Origin: Rhizobium sp. SL42
Lineage (GTDB): Bacteria > Pseudomonadota > Alphaproteobacteria > Rhizobiales > Rhizobiaceae
Assembly (NCBI RefSeq): GCF_021729845.1
Contig: NZ_CP063397.1
Location: 69,501-133,500 of the forward strand
Length of the DNA: 64,000 nucleotides
Direction: 5' to 3'
Part shown: one piece after another, positions 32,903 to 42,306 of the stretch
Position numbering within the stretch: position 1 is the first letter of the stretch
Layout of the letters: each line of letters starts with the position of its first letter
Translations under genes and position numbers: made by a program
Notes under the pieces: model-generated
Seen by the model: only the letters and a program-made list of their open reading frames with translations
What the model was told of the DNA's origin: nothing
Database searches by the model: none

Positions 32903-34390
32903 ATGACCAAGATCAACAAGGCAGCCTGCATAGGCGGTGGCGTCATCGGCGGCGGCTGGATCGCCCGCTTCCTGCTGGCCGGCATCGATGTCGCGGTCTT
33001 CGATCCGCATCCGGAAGCCAAGCGCATCGTCGCCGAGGTACTCGCCAATGCCGAACGCGCCTATGCCATGCTGACCGGCGCGCCGCTGCCGCCACGCGGT
33101 ACGCTCACCTTCTGCGCCTCCCTGCAAGAGGCCGTCGCCGACGCCGACTGGATCCAGGAAAGCGTGCCCGAGCGCCTTGACCTGAAACGGGGGGTCCTGA
33201 CCAGTATCGATGCTGCCGCCAGGCCCGACGCCCTGATCGGCTCCTCCACCTCCGGCCTGCTGCCAACCGACCTGCAGCGCGACATGCAGCATCCCGAACG
33301 CCTGTTCGTCGCTCATCCCTACAATCCGGTCTATCTGTTGCCGCTGGTCGAAATCGTCGGCGGCGAAAAGACCTCGGCCGAGACGATCAGGGCTGCCATG
33401 GACCGCCTTGCGCCCATCGGCATGAAGGGTGTGCATATCGCCCGCGAGATAGAAGCTTTTGTCGGCGATCGTCTTCTCGAGGCACTCTGGCGCGAGGCAC
33501 TCTGGCTGATCAAGGACGACATCTGCACCGTCGAGACGCTGGACGATGTCATCCGTTATTCCTTCGGCCTGCGCTGGGCCCAGATGGGTTTGTTCCAGAC
33601 CTATCGTATCGCCGGCGGCGAAGCCGGCATGCGCCATTTCCTCGCCCAGTTCGGCCCTTGCCTGCAATGGCCCTGGACCAAGTTGACCGACGTTGTCGAT
33701 CTCGACGATACCCTGGTCGAAAAGATCGGCCAGCAATCGGACCAACAGGCGGACGGCCTGTCCATCCGCGAACTGGAGCGCATCCGTGACGAAAACCTGG
33801 TCGGCATCCTGCAATCGCTGAAAGGCGGCAACGGAGGCGAGGGCTGGGGTGCCGGCAAGCTGCTCAAGGAATTCGAACAGGGCCTCTGGGCGAAAGGCGG
33901 CTCCAAGACCGAACCGGATTTCGCAAAACCGCTCCGCCTCGTCGAAACCAAGGTGAACCCTGCCTGGGTCGACTATAACGGCCACATGACCGAGCACCGC
34001 TATCTGCAGGTCTTCGGCGATACCACCGATGCCCTCCTGCGACTGATCGGCGCCGATCTTGCTTATGTCGAGGCAGGGCACAGCTATTACACGGTCGAGA
34101 CCCATATCCGCCATCTTGGCGAAGCGAAACTTGGCCAGGCGATCCATGCAACCTGCCAGGTGCTTTCGACCGACGACAAGCGGCTGCACGTCTTTCACAC
34201 CCTCCATGATACCGCAAGCGGGATGCCGATTGCCACGGCAGAGCAGATGCTGCTGCATGTGAACTCGGCAGCAGGCAAGACCGTGCCGGCGCCGGCTGAA
34301 ATCCTCGCCAGGCTGCTGCCGATCGCGGCAGCCCATGCCAACCTGCCCGCCCCAGATGGAGCCGGCCGTCATGTGGGACAGAGAAAATGA
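32903..34390 (+). CDS. lcdH: L-carnitine dehydrogenase fused to a thioesterase
   Basis: A 495-residue bifunctional enzyme. Residues 1 to about 310 form a 3-hydroxyacyl-CoA dehydrogenase-type NAD enzyme (Rossmann ACIGGGVIGGGWIARFLLAG; active-site HPYNPVYLLPLVE) oxidising L-carnitine to 3-dehydrocarnitine. From about 350 a hot-dog thioesterase follows (VNPAWVDYNGHMTEHRYLQV), expected to split betainyl-CoA into glycine betaine and CoA. This fusion is known from Sinorhizobium; Pseudomonas has two separate proteins. The start could be ATG 32882 or 32903; the latter gives the family's usual short lead to the Rossmann fold. The stop overlaps the next start. Confidence 0.9.
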   Translation: MTKINKAACIGGGVIGGGWIARFLLAGIDVAVFDPHPEAKRIVAEVLANAERAYAMLTGAPLPPRGTLTFCASLQEAVADADWIQESVPERLDLKRGVLTSIDAAARPDALIGSSTSGLLPTDLQRDMQHPERLFVAHPYNPVYLLPLVEIVGGEKTSAETIRAAMDRLAPIGMKGVHIAREIEAFVGDRLLEALWREALWLIKDDICTVETLDDVIRYSFGLRWAQMGLFQTYRIAGGEAGMRHFLAQFGPCLQWPWTKLTDVVDLDDTLVEKIGQQSDQQADGLSIRELERIRDENLVGILQSLKGGNGGEGWGAGKLLKEFEQGLWAKGGSKTEPDFAKPLRLVETKVNPAWVDYNGHMTEHRYLQVFGDTTDALLRLIGADLAYVEAGHSYYTVETHIRHLGEAKLGQAIHATCQVLSTDDKRLHVFHTLHDTASGMPIATAEQMLLHVNSAAGKTVPAPAEILARLLPIAAAHANLPAPDGAGRHVGQRK

Positions 34391-35547
34391 ACTTCGGCCT
34401 GACCCAGGAACAGGAATTGATCGTCAAGACCGTGCGCGATTTCGTCGAACGCGAAATCTATCCGCATGAAGATCTCGTCGAGCGAACGGGCGAAGTCCCG
34501 TCTGACCTGGGTGCCGATATCAAGCGCAAATGCCTCGATCTCGGCTTCTATGCCTGCAACTTCCCCGAAGAACTCGGTGGAGCGGGCCTGGACCCCGTCA
34601 TGTTCACCCTGGTCGAGCGAGAACTCGGCCGGGGCTCCATGGCCCTGACCGTCTTTTTCGGCCGCCCTTCCGGCATCCTGATGGCCTGCGAAGGCGAACA
34701 GCGCGAGCGATACCTGCTGCCGGCCATTCGTGGCGAGAAGGTCGACGCCCTCGCCATGACCGAACCCGATGCAGGCTCGGACGTCCGCGGCATGAAATGT
34801 TCGGCCCGCCGTGACGGCAGCGATTTCATCCTCAACGGCACCAAACACTTCATCTCCCATGCCGACCTTGCCGATTTTGTCATCGTCTTCGCCGCCACCG
34901 GCGAGGAGGAGACGCCGAAAGGTCCGAAGAAAAAGATCACCGCCTTTCTCGTCGATCGCGACACGCCGGGCTTCGAGATCCGCACCGGCTACAGTTCACT
35001 CTCCCATCGCGGTTACCACAACAGCATCCTGACCTTCACAGATTGCCGCCTTCCGGCAACCCAGGTTCTGGGCGAGCTGGACCGCGGCTTCGACATCGCC
35101 AACGAATGGCTGTCCGGCACGCGCCTGACGGTGGCCGCCACCTGTGTCGGCCGCGCCCGCCGCGTCTTCGACATGGCGCTGCCCTATGCCGCCGAACGCA
35201 AGCAATTCGGCAAGCCGATCGGCGCCAACCAGGGTGTCTCCTTCAAGCTCGCCGACATGATCACCGAGATCGACGCCGCAGACCTCCTGACGCTCTCTGC
35301 CGCCTGGCGCCTGAAGGAGGGCCTGAGCGCCAACCGAGAAATTGCCTCCGCCAAGCTCTATGCCTCGGAAATGCTGGCGAGGGTGACCGACGAGGCCATC
35401 CAGATCTTTGGCGGCATGGGCCTGATGGATGACCTGCCGATCGGCCGTTTCTGGCGTGACGCCCGTGTCGAGCGCATCTGGGACGGAACATCTGAAATCC
35501 AGCGACACATCATCAGCCGCGACCTGCTGCGGCCAATGGGGGCCTGA
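34387..35547 (+). CDS. Acyl-CoA dehydrogenase (probable gamma-butyrobetainyl-CoA dehydrogenase)
   Basis: A 386-residue FAD enzyme with the full acyl-CoA dehydrogenase fold: ALAMTEPDAGSD (FAD/substrate motif), RKQFGKPIGANQGVSFKLAD, and QIFGGMGLMDDLPIGRFWRDARVERIWDGTSEIQ near the end. Its start overlaps the carnitine dehydrogenase stop, and a CaiD-like hydratase lies downstream. The best role is oxidation of gamma-butyrobetainyl-CoA to crotonobetainyl-CoA, feeding carnitine formation; other short acyl-CoAs cannot be excluded. Confidence 0.87.
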   Translation: MNFGLTQEQELIVKTVRDFVEREIYPHEDLVERTGEVPSDLGADIKRKCLDLGFYACNFPEELGGAGLDPVMFTLVERELGRGSMALTVFFGRPSGILMACEGEQRERYLLPAIRGEKVDALAMTEPDAGSDVRGMKCSARRDGSDFILNGTKHFISHADLADFVIVFAATGEEETPKGPKKKITAFLVDRDTPGFEIRTGYSSLSHRGYHNSILTFTDCRLPATQVLGELDRGFDIANEWLSGTRLTVAATCVGRARRVFDMALPYAAERKQFGKPIGANQGVSFKLADMITEIDAADLLTLSAAWRLKEGLSANREIASAKLYASEMLARVTDEAIQIFGGMGLMDDLPIGRFWRDARVERIWDGTSEIQRHIISRDLLRPMGA

Positions 35548-35572
35548 TGGAAAAATTGGGATTGCTGGAACC

Positions 35573-35798
35573 TACCCCCCTCTGCCCTGCCGACCCTCTC
35601 CCCCTCAAGGAGGAAGATCGGTTGGTCGCCACCGTCCGACGTTTCTCGTCATCCAAATTTCCCAACGCGAACATATGCGTCGGCCGAGGCGAATTCGCGG
35701 CTCCTTCTGCAAACACGGACCTGTCCGTGGCAAAAAGATCGCGCCCCCATCGACCTCCTCCCTTGAGGGGGAGATGGTCGGCAGGCCAGAGCGGGGTA
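35573..35798. mobile_element. 226-base non-coding element with about 40-base imperfect terminal inverted repeats
   Basis: The left end starts TACCCCCCTCTGCCCTGCCG and the right end, reverse-complemented, starts TACCCCGCTCTGGCCTGCCG. The match continues through a CCCTCAAGG segment for about 40 bases with a few mismatches. The interior encodes no recognisable product. It fills almost all of the gap between the acyl-CoA dehydrogenase and CoA ligase genes. The layout is that of a MITE-like or rhizobial mosaic element; no clear target-site duplication was found. Confidence 0.65.
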
Positions 35799-35815
35799 CC
35801 TTGGACGACACTCCT

Positions 35816-37870
35816 ATGACCCGTTCCCTCGATCGCCTCATCCGCCCGCGCACGATCGCCGTCTTCGGAGGCCGCGAAGCGCGCCGTGTCATCGAGCAAT
35901 GCGACAGGATGGGGTTTGCCGGCGAAATCTGGCCGGTCCATCCCAAGCTCGACGAAATCGCGGGGCGCCGTTGCTTTCGCTCCGTCGCCGACCTGCCCGC
36001 AGCCCCCGATGCCGCATTTGTTGGCGTCAATCGTATATCGACCGTCGAGATCGTGCGAACCCTAGCCTCCGCCGGGGCGGGCGGCGCAGTCTGTTACGCC
36101 TCCGGCTTCAGCGAGGCCGCCGGCGAACTCGCCGATGCCATCGATCTTCAGGCGGCCCTCGTCGAGGCGGCAGGATCCATGCCGATCATCGGCCCCAACT
36201 GCTATGGCCTGATCAACGGCCTCGACGGCGCTTTGCTCTGGCCGGACCAGCACGGCATCGTCCGCGTCGAAAAGGGCGTGGCGATCCTCACCCAGTCTTC
36301 CAACATTGCGATAAACCTCTCCATGCAGCGCCGTGGCCTGCCGATCGCCTATCTGATGACCGCCGGCAATCAGGCGCAGACCGGGCTCTGCGACATGGCG
36401 CTGGCCGCCCTCGAAGACCCGCGCGTCACGGCAGTCGGCCTGCATGTCGAAGGCTTCGACAGCCTCACCTCCCTCCAGGCACTGGCAAACCGCGCCCGTG
36501 CCCTGAACAAGCCGGTCGTGGTTCTCAAGGTCGGCAAGTCGGAGCAGGCTCGCCGGGCAACTGTCTCGCACACCGCCTCGCTGGCAGGTGGCGATGCCGT
36601 CGCTTCGGCCGTATTCGCCCGCCTCGGCATCGGCCGCGTCTCCACCCTGCCGCAACTGATCGAAACGCTGAAGCTGCTGCATATTGCCGGTCCTCTTTCA
36701 AGCAACCGGCTGTCATCGATGAGTTGCTCCGGCGGGGAAGCCTCGCTGGTCGCCGATGCGGCCTGCGACAGCGCAATCGTTTTTCCACCGCTGAACTCCG
36801 AACAGCTCAAAGCCCTGCGTCACAGCCTTGGCGATATGGTCACGCTCTCCAATCCGCTCGACTACCACACCTTCGTCTGGGGTGACTTCGAGCGTCAGAG
36901 ACAGGCTTTCTCGGCCATGTTCGCGGGCGATTTCGCCCTCAATCTGCTGATTCTCGACCTGCCGCGCGATGATCGCTGCGATGGTGCCGACTGGATCACC
37001 ACAATTGATGCCGTGGCGGCTGCGGCAGGCGACACCGGCGCGCTGGCCGGTATCGTCGCGACACTGCCGGAAAACATGCCGGAGCTTATCGCGCTTCGAC
37101 TTTCGGCCGCGGGCATCGTTCCGTTCTGCGGAATAGACGAGACCATCACCGCGGCTTCGGTGGCAAGTGCCATCGGCGCTGCTTGGCAAAAGCCGATGGC
37201 AGCCCCCCTGCTCGACATACGCCCGATCGCTGGCGAACTCGAGACATTGAACGAGTTCGAGGCCAAGATCGAACTTGCCAGCTATGGTGTTCCAGTGCCC
37301 CGCGGCATGGTGGCCGACTCCCCCGGACAGGCGGCAGCTTGTGCCGCTCAACTCGGCTTCCCGGTTGCCGTCAAGGGTCTCGGCATCGATCACAAGAGCG
37401 AGGCAGGCGCGGTGTTTCTCAACCTTTGCGATCATAAGCAGGTTGAAGAGGCAGCCAATAGCATGGCCCCCATCACAGCACGTTTTCTCATCGAGACAAT
37501 GGTCGAACGGCCAGTTGCAGAACTTATCGTCGGCGCCATTCGCGACCCCCTGGCCGGATTGGTCCTTACCCTTGGCGCGGGCGGAATTTTGGTTGAATTG
37601 CTTCAGGATTCAGCGATTGTGACACTTCCGACGACAGAAGACGCCATTCTGGAAGCGTTATCGTCCCTGAAGATCAAAAAACTGATCGATGGCTATCGCA
37701 ACACAACCGGTGGCGATCTCGGCGCCACAGTGAAAACCGTCGCTGCGACAGCAGATTATGTCGTAAAGAACGCTGCAACCCTGGAAGAACTCGACCTTAA
37801 TCCATTGATGATCCTCAAGAATGGGCAAGGTGCCGTTGCGGCAGATGCCCTCGTTCGGCGAAGGAGGTAG
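35816..37870 (+). CDS. NDP-forming acyl-CoA synthetase
   Basis: A 684-residue fused alpha-beta acyl-CoA synthetase (ADP-forming type). Order: CoA-binding Rossmann domain (IAVFGGREARRVIEQCDRMG), succinyl-CoA ligase-like domains with GPNCYGLINGLDGALLW and the phosphohistidine region VSHTASLAGGDAVASAVF, then an ATP-grasp domain (FPVAVKGLGIDHKSEAGAVF; VGAIRDPLAGLVLTLGAGGI). It probably makes the CoA thioester of gamma-butyrobetaine, crotonobetaine or carnitine, the job done by CaiC in E. coli. The frame is open from 35429, but the upstream part is dehydrogenase gene and repeat sequence; ATG 35816 gives the proper start. Confidence 0.86.
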   Translation: MTRSLDRLIRPRTIAVFGGREARRVIEQCDRMGFAGEIWPVHPKLDEIAGRRCFRSVADLPAAPDAAFVGVNRISTVEIVRTLASAGAGGAVCYASGFSEAAGELADAIDLQAALVEAAGSMPIIGPNCYGLINGLDGALLWPDQHGIVRVEKGVAILTQSSNIAINLSMQRRGLPIAYLMTAGNQAQTGLCDMALAALEDPRVTAVGLHVEGFDSLTSLQALANRARALNKPVVVLKVGKSEQARRATVSHTASLAGGDAVASAVFARLGIGRVSTLPQLIETLKLLHIAGPLSSNRLSSMSCSGGEASLVADAACDSAIVFPPLNSEQLKALRHSLGDMVTLSNPLDYHTFVWGDFERQRQAFSAMFAGDFALNLLILDLPRDDRCDGADWITTIDAVAAAAGDTGALAGIVATLPENMPELIALRLSAAGIVPFCGIDETITAASVASAIGAAWQKPMAAPLLDIRPIAGELETLNEFEAKIELASYGVPVPRGMVADSPGQAAACAAQLGFPVAVKGLGIDHKSEAGAVFLNLCDHKQVEEAANSMAPITARFLIETMVERPVAELIVGAIRDPLAGLVLTLGAGGILVELLQDSAIVTLPTTEDAILEALSSLKIKKLIDGYRNTTGGDLGATVKTVAATADYVVKNAATLEELDLNPLMILKNGQGAVAADALVRRRR

Positions 37871-37876
37871 CATAGG

Positions 37877-38659
37877 TTGAACAGTCCGATCCGCACCCGG
37901 CGCGACGGTGGCATCTTCGAGGTCGTGATCGACCGTCCGAAGGCCAATGCCATTGACCTTGCGACCAGCCGTGAGATGGGCCTGATCTTCCAGCGCTTCC
38001 GGGACGACCCGGATCTGCGCGTGGCGATCCTGACTGCCACCGGCGAGAAGTTCTTCTGTGCCGGCTGGGATCTGAAGGCGGCTGCCGACGGCGATGCGGT
38101 CGATGGCGACTATGGCGTTGGCGGCTTTGGCGGATTGCAGGAACTGCGGCACCTGAACAAGCCGGTCATCTGCGCCGTCAACGGTATCTGCTGCGGCGGC
38201 GGACTGGAAATCGCGCTGTCGGCAGACCTGATCATTGCCGCCGCCCATGCGACTTTCGCACTTCCGGAAATCCGCTCGGGCACTGTGGCCGACGCCGCTT
38301 CGATCAAGCTGCCGAAGCGCATACCCTATCACATCGCCATGGACATGCTTTTGACCGGCCGCTGGCTCGATTGCGCCGAGGCCCACCGCTGGGGCTTTGT
38401 TAACGAGATCGTTGCGGCAGACCAGCTCATGGACCGCGCCTGGCAACTGGCGCGCCTGCTCGAAAGCGGCCCGCCGCTTGTCTATGCCGCAATCAAGGAA
38501 ATCGTCCGCGAGGCAGAGGGCGAACCGTTCCAGGCTGTGATGAACAAAGTCACCAGGAGGCAGCTGGCAACGGTCGATGTGCTTTACGGCAGCGAGGATC
38601 AGAAGGAAGGTGCAAGGGCCTTCGCCGAGAAACGCGACCCGATCTGGAAAGGAAAGTGA
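37877..38659 (+). CDS. caiD: Carnitinyl-CoA dehydratase / crotonobetainyl-CoA hydratase
   Basis: A 260-residue crotonase-fold enzyme closely resembling E. coli CaiD (261 residues): DRPKANAID near the start, EKFFCAGWDLKAAADGDA, and the diagnostic C-terminus AFAEKRDPIWKGK. The oxyanion-hole segment and both likely catalytic glutamates are present (GGGLEIALSAD; FALPEIRSGTVAD). It interconverts crotonobetainyl-CoA and L-carnitinyl-CoA. Starting TTG or the GTG/ATG alternatives are few; TTG 37877 follows AAGGAGG. It lies seven bases after the CoA ligase. Confidence 0.88.
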   Translation: MNSPIRTRRDGGIFEVVIDRPKANAIDLATSREMGLIFQRFRDDPDLRVAILTATGEKFFCAGWDLKAAADGDAVDGDYGVGGFGGLQELRHLNKPVICAVNGICCGGGLEIALSADLIIAAAHATFALPEIRSGTVADAASIKLPKRIPYHIAMDMLLTGRWLDCAEAHRWGFVNEIVAADQLMDRAWQLARLLESGPPLVYAAIKEIVREAEGEPFQAVMNKVTRRQLATVDVLYGSEDQKEGARAFAEKRDPIWKGK

Positions 38660-38783
38660 AAAGGGCGGCTGCAACCGCACCATTTTCCCGCATGAAAACG
38701 ACGACGCACGGACGGAAGAGGAAACCTGCCCTGCGGAAGATCGAAAAAGTTCTGTCAACGCACAATAACGAAGGAACAGGGGA

Positions 38784-40373
38784 ATGACTGACTATCTGAA
38801 ATATCTCGCCAAGGGCGCCACCACCGGCGGCATTAGCCGCCGCGAATTCATGGGTCGTGCGCTTGCCGCCGGCGTATCCTTGACCGTCGCAAGCCAGCTC
38901 TTCGCAGACAGCGCCCAGGCCCAGGAGCCGAAGCGCGGCGGCCATCTCAAGCTCGGCCTCGAAGGCGGCTCGGCCACTGACAGCAACGACCCGGCCAAGT
39001 TTCTCTCGCAGGTGATGTTCTGCATCGGCCGTTGCTGGGGCGACATGCTGGTCGAATCCGAGCCTCTGACCGGCCAGCCGGTGCCGGCGCTGGCCGAAAG
39101 CTGGGAGCCTTCGGCCGACGCATCGACCTGGACCTTCAAGATCCGCAAGGGCGTCAAGTTCCACGACGGCAAGGATCTGACGATCGAAGACGTCGTGAAG
39201 ACCTTGCAGCGCCACACCGACGAAAAGTCGGAATCCGGCGCGCTTGGTGTCATGAAGTCGATCAAGGAAATCAAGGCCGACGGCGACAATCTCGTGCTGA
39301 CCCTGACTGAAGGCAATGCCGACCTGCCGCTGCTGTTGACCGACTACCACCTCGTCATCCAGCCGAACGGCGGCTACGACGACCCAAGCTCGGCAAACGG
39401 CACCGGTCCGTACAAGATGACCAGCTTCGAGCCCGGCGTCCGCGCCACGTTCGAGCGCAACAAGGAAGACTGGCGCACCGATCGCGGCTTCGTCGATTCG
39501 ATCGAGATCATCGGCATCAACGACGCCACCGCCCGTATCGCGGCGCTGTCCTCCGGCCAAGTTCACTATATCAACCGCGTCGATCCGAAGACCGTATCAC
39601 TGTTGAAGCGCGCCCCGACCGTTGAAATTCTCTCGACTTCGGGCCGCGGCCACTACGTCTTCATCATGCATTGCAACACCGCGCCGTTCGACAACAACGA
39701 CCTGCGCATGGCGTTGAAATACTCGATGGACCGCGAAACCATGGTCGAGAAGATCCTCGGCGGCTATGGTAAAGTCGGCAACGACTTCCCGATCAACGAG
39801 ACCTATGCGCTCTTCCCCGAAGGCATCGAGCAGCGCGCCTATGATCCGGACAAGGCCGCCTTCCACTACAAGAAGTCCGGCCACAGCGGCCCCGTCCTGC
39901 TGCGCACCTCCGACGTCGCCTTCCCCGGCGCTGTCGATGCAGCTGTTCTTTACCAGGAAAGCGCCAAGAAGGCCGGCATCGAGATCGAGGTCAAGCGCGA
40001 GCCGGGCGATGGCTACTGGTCCAACGTCTGGAACGTGCAACCTTATTCCACCTCCTATTGGGGCGGTCGCCCGACCCAGGACCAGATGTATTCCACGGCC
40101 TATCTTTCGACCGCTGACTGGAACGACACCCGTTTCCTGCGTCCCGACTTCGACAAGATCCTGCTGGAAGCCCGCTCGGAACTCGACGAGGCCAAGCGCA
40201 AGGAAATGTATCGCGACATGGCGATGATGGTCCGCGACGAAGGCGGCCTGATCCTGCCGATGTTCAACGACTTCGTGAACGCCGCCTCCAAGCAGGTGAA
40301 GGGTTATGTGCACGACATCGGCAACGACATGTCGAATGGCTATGTCGCAACCCGCGTCTGGCTCGACGCCTGA
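38784..40373 (+). CDS. Peptide/opine-type ABC transporter binding protein
   Basis: A 529-residue periplasmic binding protein of the DppA/OppA family (SBP_bac_5). A twin-arginine signal is present (GISRREFMGRALAAGVSLTV, cleavage near SAQAQ). The family motif near residue 95 (ALAESWEPSADASTWTFKIR, GVKFHDGKDLTIEDV) is clear. Its ligand is unknown; location directly after the caiD-like gene makes a quaternary amine or acylated/peptidyl carnitine compound possible, but a peptide is equally possible. The stop shares one base with the next start. Confidence 0.87.
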   Translation: MTDYLKYLAKGATTGGISRREFMGRALAAGVSLTVASQLFADSAQAQEPKRGGHLKLGLEGGSATDSNDPAKFLSQVMFCIGRCWGDMLVESEPLTGQPVPALAESWEPSADASTWTFKIRKGVKFHDGKDLTIEDVVKTLQRHTDEKSESGALGVMKSIKEIKADGDNLVLTLTEGNADLPLLLTDYHLVIQPNGGYDDPSSANGTGPYKMTSFEPGVRATFERNKEDWRTDRGFVDSIEIIGINDATARIAALSSGQVHYINRVDPKTVSLLKRAPTVEILSTSGRGHYVFIMHCNTAPFDNNDLRMALKYSMDRETMVEKILGGYGKVGNDFPINETYALFPEGIEQRAYDPDKAAFHYKKSGHSGPVLLRTSDVAFPGAVDAAVLYQESAKKAGIEIEVKREPGDGYWSNVWNVQPYSTSYWGGRPTQDQMYSTAYLSTADWNDTRFLRPDFDKILLEARSELDEAKRKEMYRDMAMMVRDEGGLILPMFNDFVNAASKQVKGYVHDIGNDMSNGYVATRVWLDA

Positions 40374-41479
40374 TGACGGGCGCTGGACCGACAAACGGTC
40401 CGGCCACGCCGAATGATGCGCCCGGGGCTGAAGAGCCCCGGGTCGCGATCATTGCGGGTGGACCGGCACTTCTGACGGGGAGCGGAGCAAAGGGCGCCAC
40501 CGCTGGCGGTATCCGGCTCCTGCGCAGCCCGCTCGCATCGCTGATCTTACAACGCCTCGCCCTCAGCGTGGCGTTGCTGTTTGCCGTCTCCATATTGATA
40601 TTCGGCGGTGTCGAAGCCCTTCCAGGCGATTTCGCCACGACATATCTCGGCCAGTCGGCAACGCCCCAGGCGGTTGACAACATCCGCAAGGATCTCGGCC
40701 TCGACAAGCCGCTGACCGAGCGCTACGTCACCTGGCTGAGCGGGGCTGTGCAGGGCGATTTCGGCACGTCCTGGGCCAGCCGAAATTCGGTCAGCGAACA
40801 GATCGGCAAGCGGCTCGGCAATTCTCTCTTCCTCGCCTTCTTTGCCGCCATCGTCTCCGTTCCACTGGCGATCGGCCTTGGCATGCTCGCCGTGCAATAC
40901 CGCAACCGCCTGCCCGATCGCATCATCAACATCGTCTCGCTGGCGGCGATCTCCCTGCCGGAATTCTTCATCGGCTACCTGCTGATCCTGTTCTTCGCCG
41001 TCAATCTCGGCATCGCGACCTTCCCGTCCACCGTCTATGACAGCATGACCTTCGTCGAGAGGCTGAAGGCGATCGCGCTCCCGGTCACCACGTTGGTTCT
41101 GGTCGTGCTCGCCCACATGATGCGCATGACCCGCGCGGCCATTCTCAGTGTCATGTCATCCGCCTATGTCGAAACCGCCGAGTTGAAGGGCCTGTCGAGC
41201 CTGCGCATCATCGCCCGCCATGCAGCACCAAACGCGATTGCCCCCGTCATCACCGTCGTTGCACTCAACCTTGCCTATCTGGTGGTCGGCGTCGTCGTGG
41301 TCGAGGTGGTCTTCGTCTATCCCGGCATGGGCCAGTACATGGTCGATGCCGTGACGGTGCGCGACATGCCGGTGGTGCAGGCCTGCGGCCTGATCTTCGC
41401 CGCCTTCTATATCCTGCTCAACATGGCAGCCGATATCCTCGCCATTCTTGCCAACCCCCGGCTGAGGCATCCAAGATGA
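40373..41479 (+). CDS. Peptide-type ABC transporter permease 1 (DppB-like)
   Basis: A 368-residue permease (BPD_transp_1). An unusual 50-residue Gly/Ala/Pro-rich N-terminus precedes the normal DppB start (LILQRLALSVALLFAVSILI). The DppB motif LGLDKPLTERYVTWLSGAVQGDFGTSW and the coupling loop ELKGLSSLRIIARHAAPNAI are present. The start overlaps the binding-protein stop (TGATG); a shorter N-terminus is possible but no better ribosome site was seen. Confidence 0.87.
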   Translation: MTGAGPTNGPATPNDAPGAEEPRVAIIAGGPALLTGSGAKGATAGGIRLLRSPLASLILQRLALSVALLFAVSILIFGGVEALPGDFATTYLGQSATPQAVDNIRKDLGLDKPLTERYVTWLSGAVQGDFGTSWASRNSVSEQIGKRLGNSLFLAFFAAIVSVPLAIGLGMLAVQYRNRLPDRIINIVSLAAISLPEFFIGYLLILFFAVNLGIATFPSTVYDSMTFVERLKAIALPVTTLVLVVLAHMMRMTRAAILSVMSSAYVETAELKGLSSLRIIARHAAPNAIAPVITVVALNLAYLVVGVVVVEVVFVYPGMGQYMVDAVTVRDMPVVQACGLIFAAFYILLNMAADILAILANPRLRHPR

Positions 41480-42306
41480 TGAGATTTCGCGCAATCCCCC
41501 TCAGCGCCTGGATCGGCATTCTCGGCATCGCCATCGCCGTATTCGCCGCCATCTTCGCCGATCTCATCGCACCCTACGGCGAACGCGAAATTGTCGGCGA
41601 GATCTGGCTGCCCATGGGTGGCGACTTCCTTCTGGGCACCGACAATCTCGGACGCGATCTCCTTTCGCGCCTGATCTTCGGCGCCCGCACGACGATCAGT
41701 GTGGCGCTGGCAGCCAGCATCCTGTGTTTCTCGCTCGGCATGATCCTCAGCTTCACCGCCGCAGTCACCGGCGGCGTGGTCGACCAGATCCTGTCACGTC
41801 TCAACGACCTGATGATGTCGGTGCCGGCCCTGATCCTGGCGCTTGTTATCCTAGCCGTCCTGCCGCAGAACATTTTCATCCTGATCACCGTCATGGCGGT
41901 GATCGACTCGACCCGTGTCTACCGCCTGGGCCGTGCCGTGGCGCTCGATGTGGCTGTTATGGAATTTGTCGAGGCAGCCAAGCTGCGTGGCGAAGGCAAG
42001 ATCTGGATCATCTTCCGCGAAATCCTGCCCAATACGCTCTCGCCGCTGCTCGCCGAGTTCGGCCTGCGTTTCGCATTCTCGATCCTGTTCCTCTCCACCC
42101 TCTCCTTCCTCGGCCTCGGCATCCAGCCGCCGGCCGCCGATTGGGGTGGCATGGTCAAGGACAACAAGGACGGCATCATTTTCGGCATTTCCGCAGCCCT
42201 CGTTCCCGGCGGGGCGATCGCCGCCCTGGCGGTCTGTGTCAATCTGGTCGTCGACTGGCTGCTCAAGCGCACGTCCAGCCTGAAAGGAGGACGTGGAGAT
42301 GCGTGA
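41476..42306 (+). CDS. Peptide-type ABC transporter permease 2 (DppC-like)
   Basis: A 276-residue permease of the DppC type with five to six helices. The DppC motif FLLGTDNLGRDLLSRLIFGA is near residue 52 and the coupling loop AAKLRGEGKIWIIFREILPN near 170. Its ATG overlaps the upstream stop and its end overlaps the ATPase gene by eight bases. Confidence 0.9.
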   Translation: MMRFRAIPLSAWIGILGIAIAVFAAIFADLIAPYGEREIVGEIWLPMGGDFLLGTDNLGRDLLSRLIFGARTTISVALAASILCFSLGMILSFTAAVTGGVVDQILSRLNDLMMSVPALILALVILAVLPQNIFILITVMAVIDSTRVYRLGRAVALDVAVMEFVEAAKLRGEGKIWIIFREILPNTLSPLLAEFGLRFAFSILFLSTLSFLGLGIQPPAADWGGMVKDNKDGIIFGISAALVPGGAIAALAVCVNLVVDWLLKRTSSLKGGRGDA

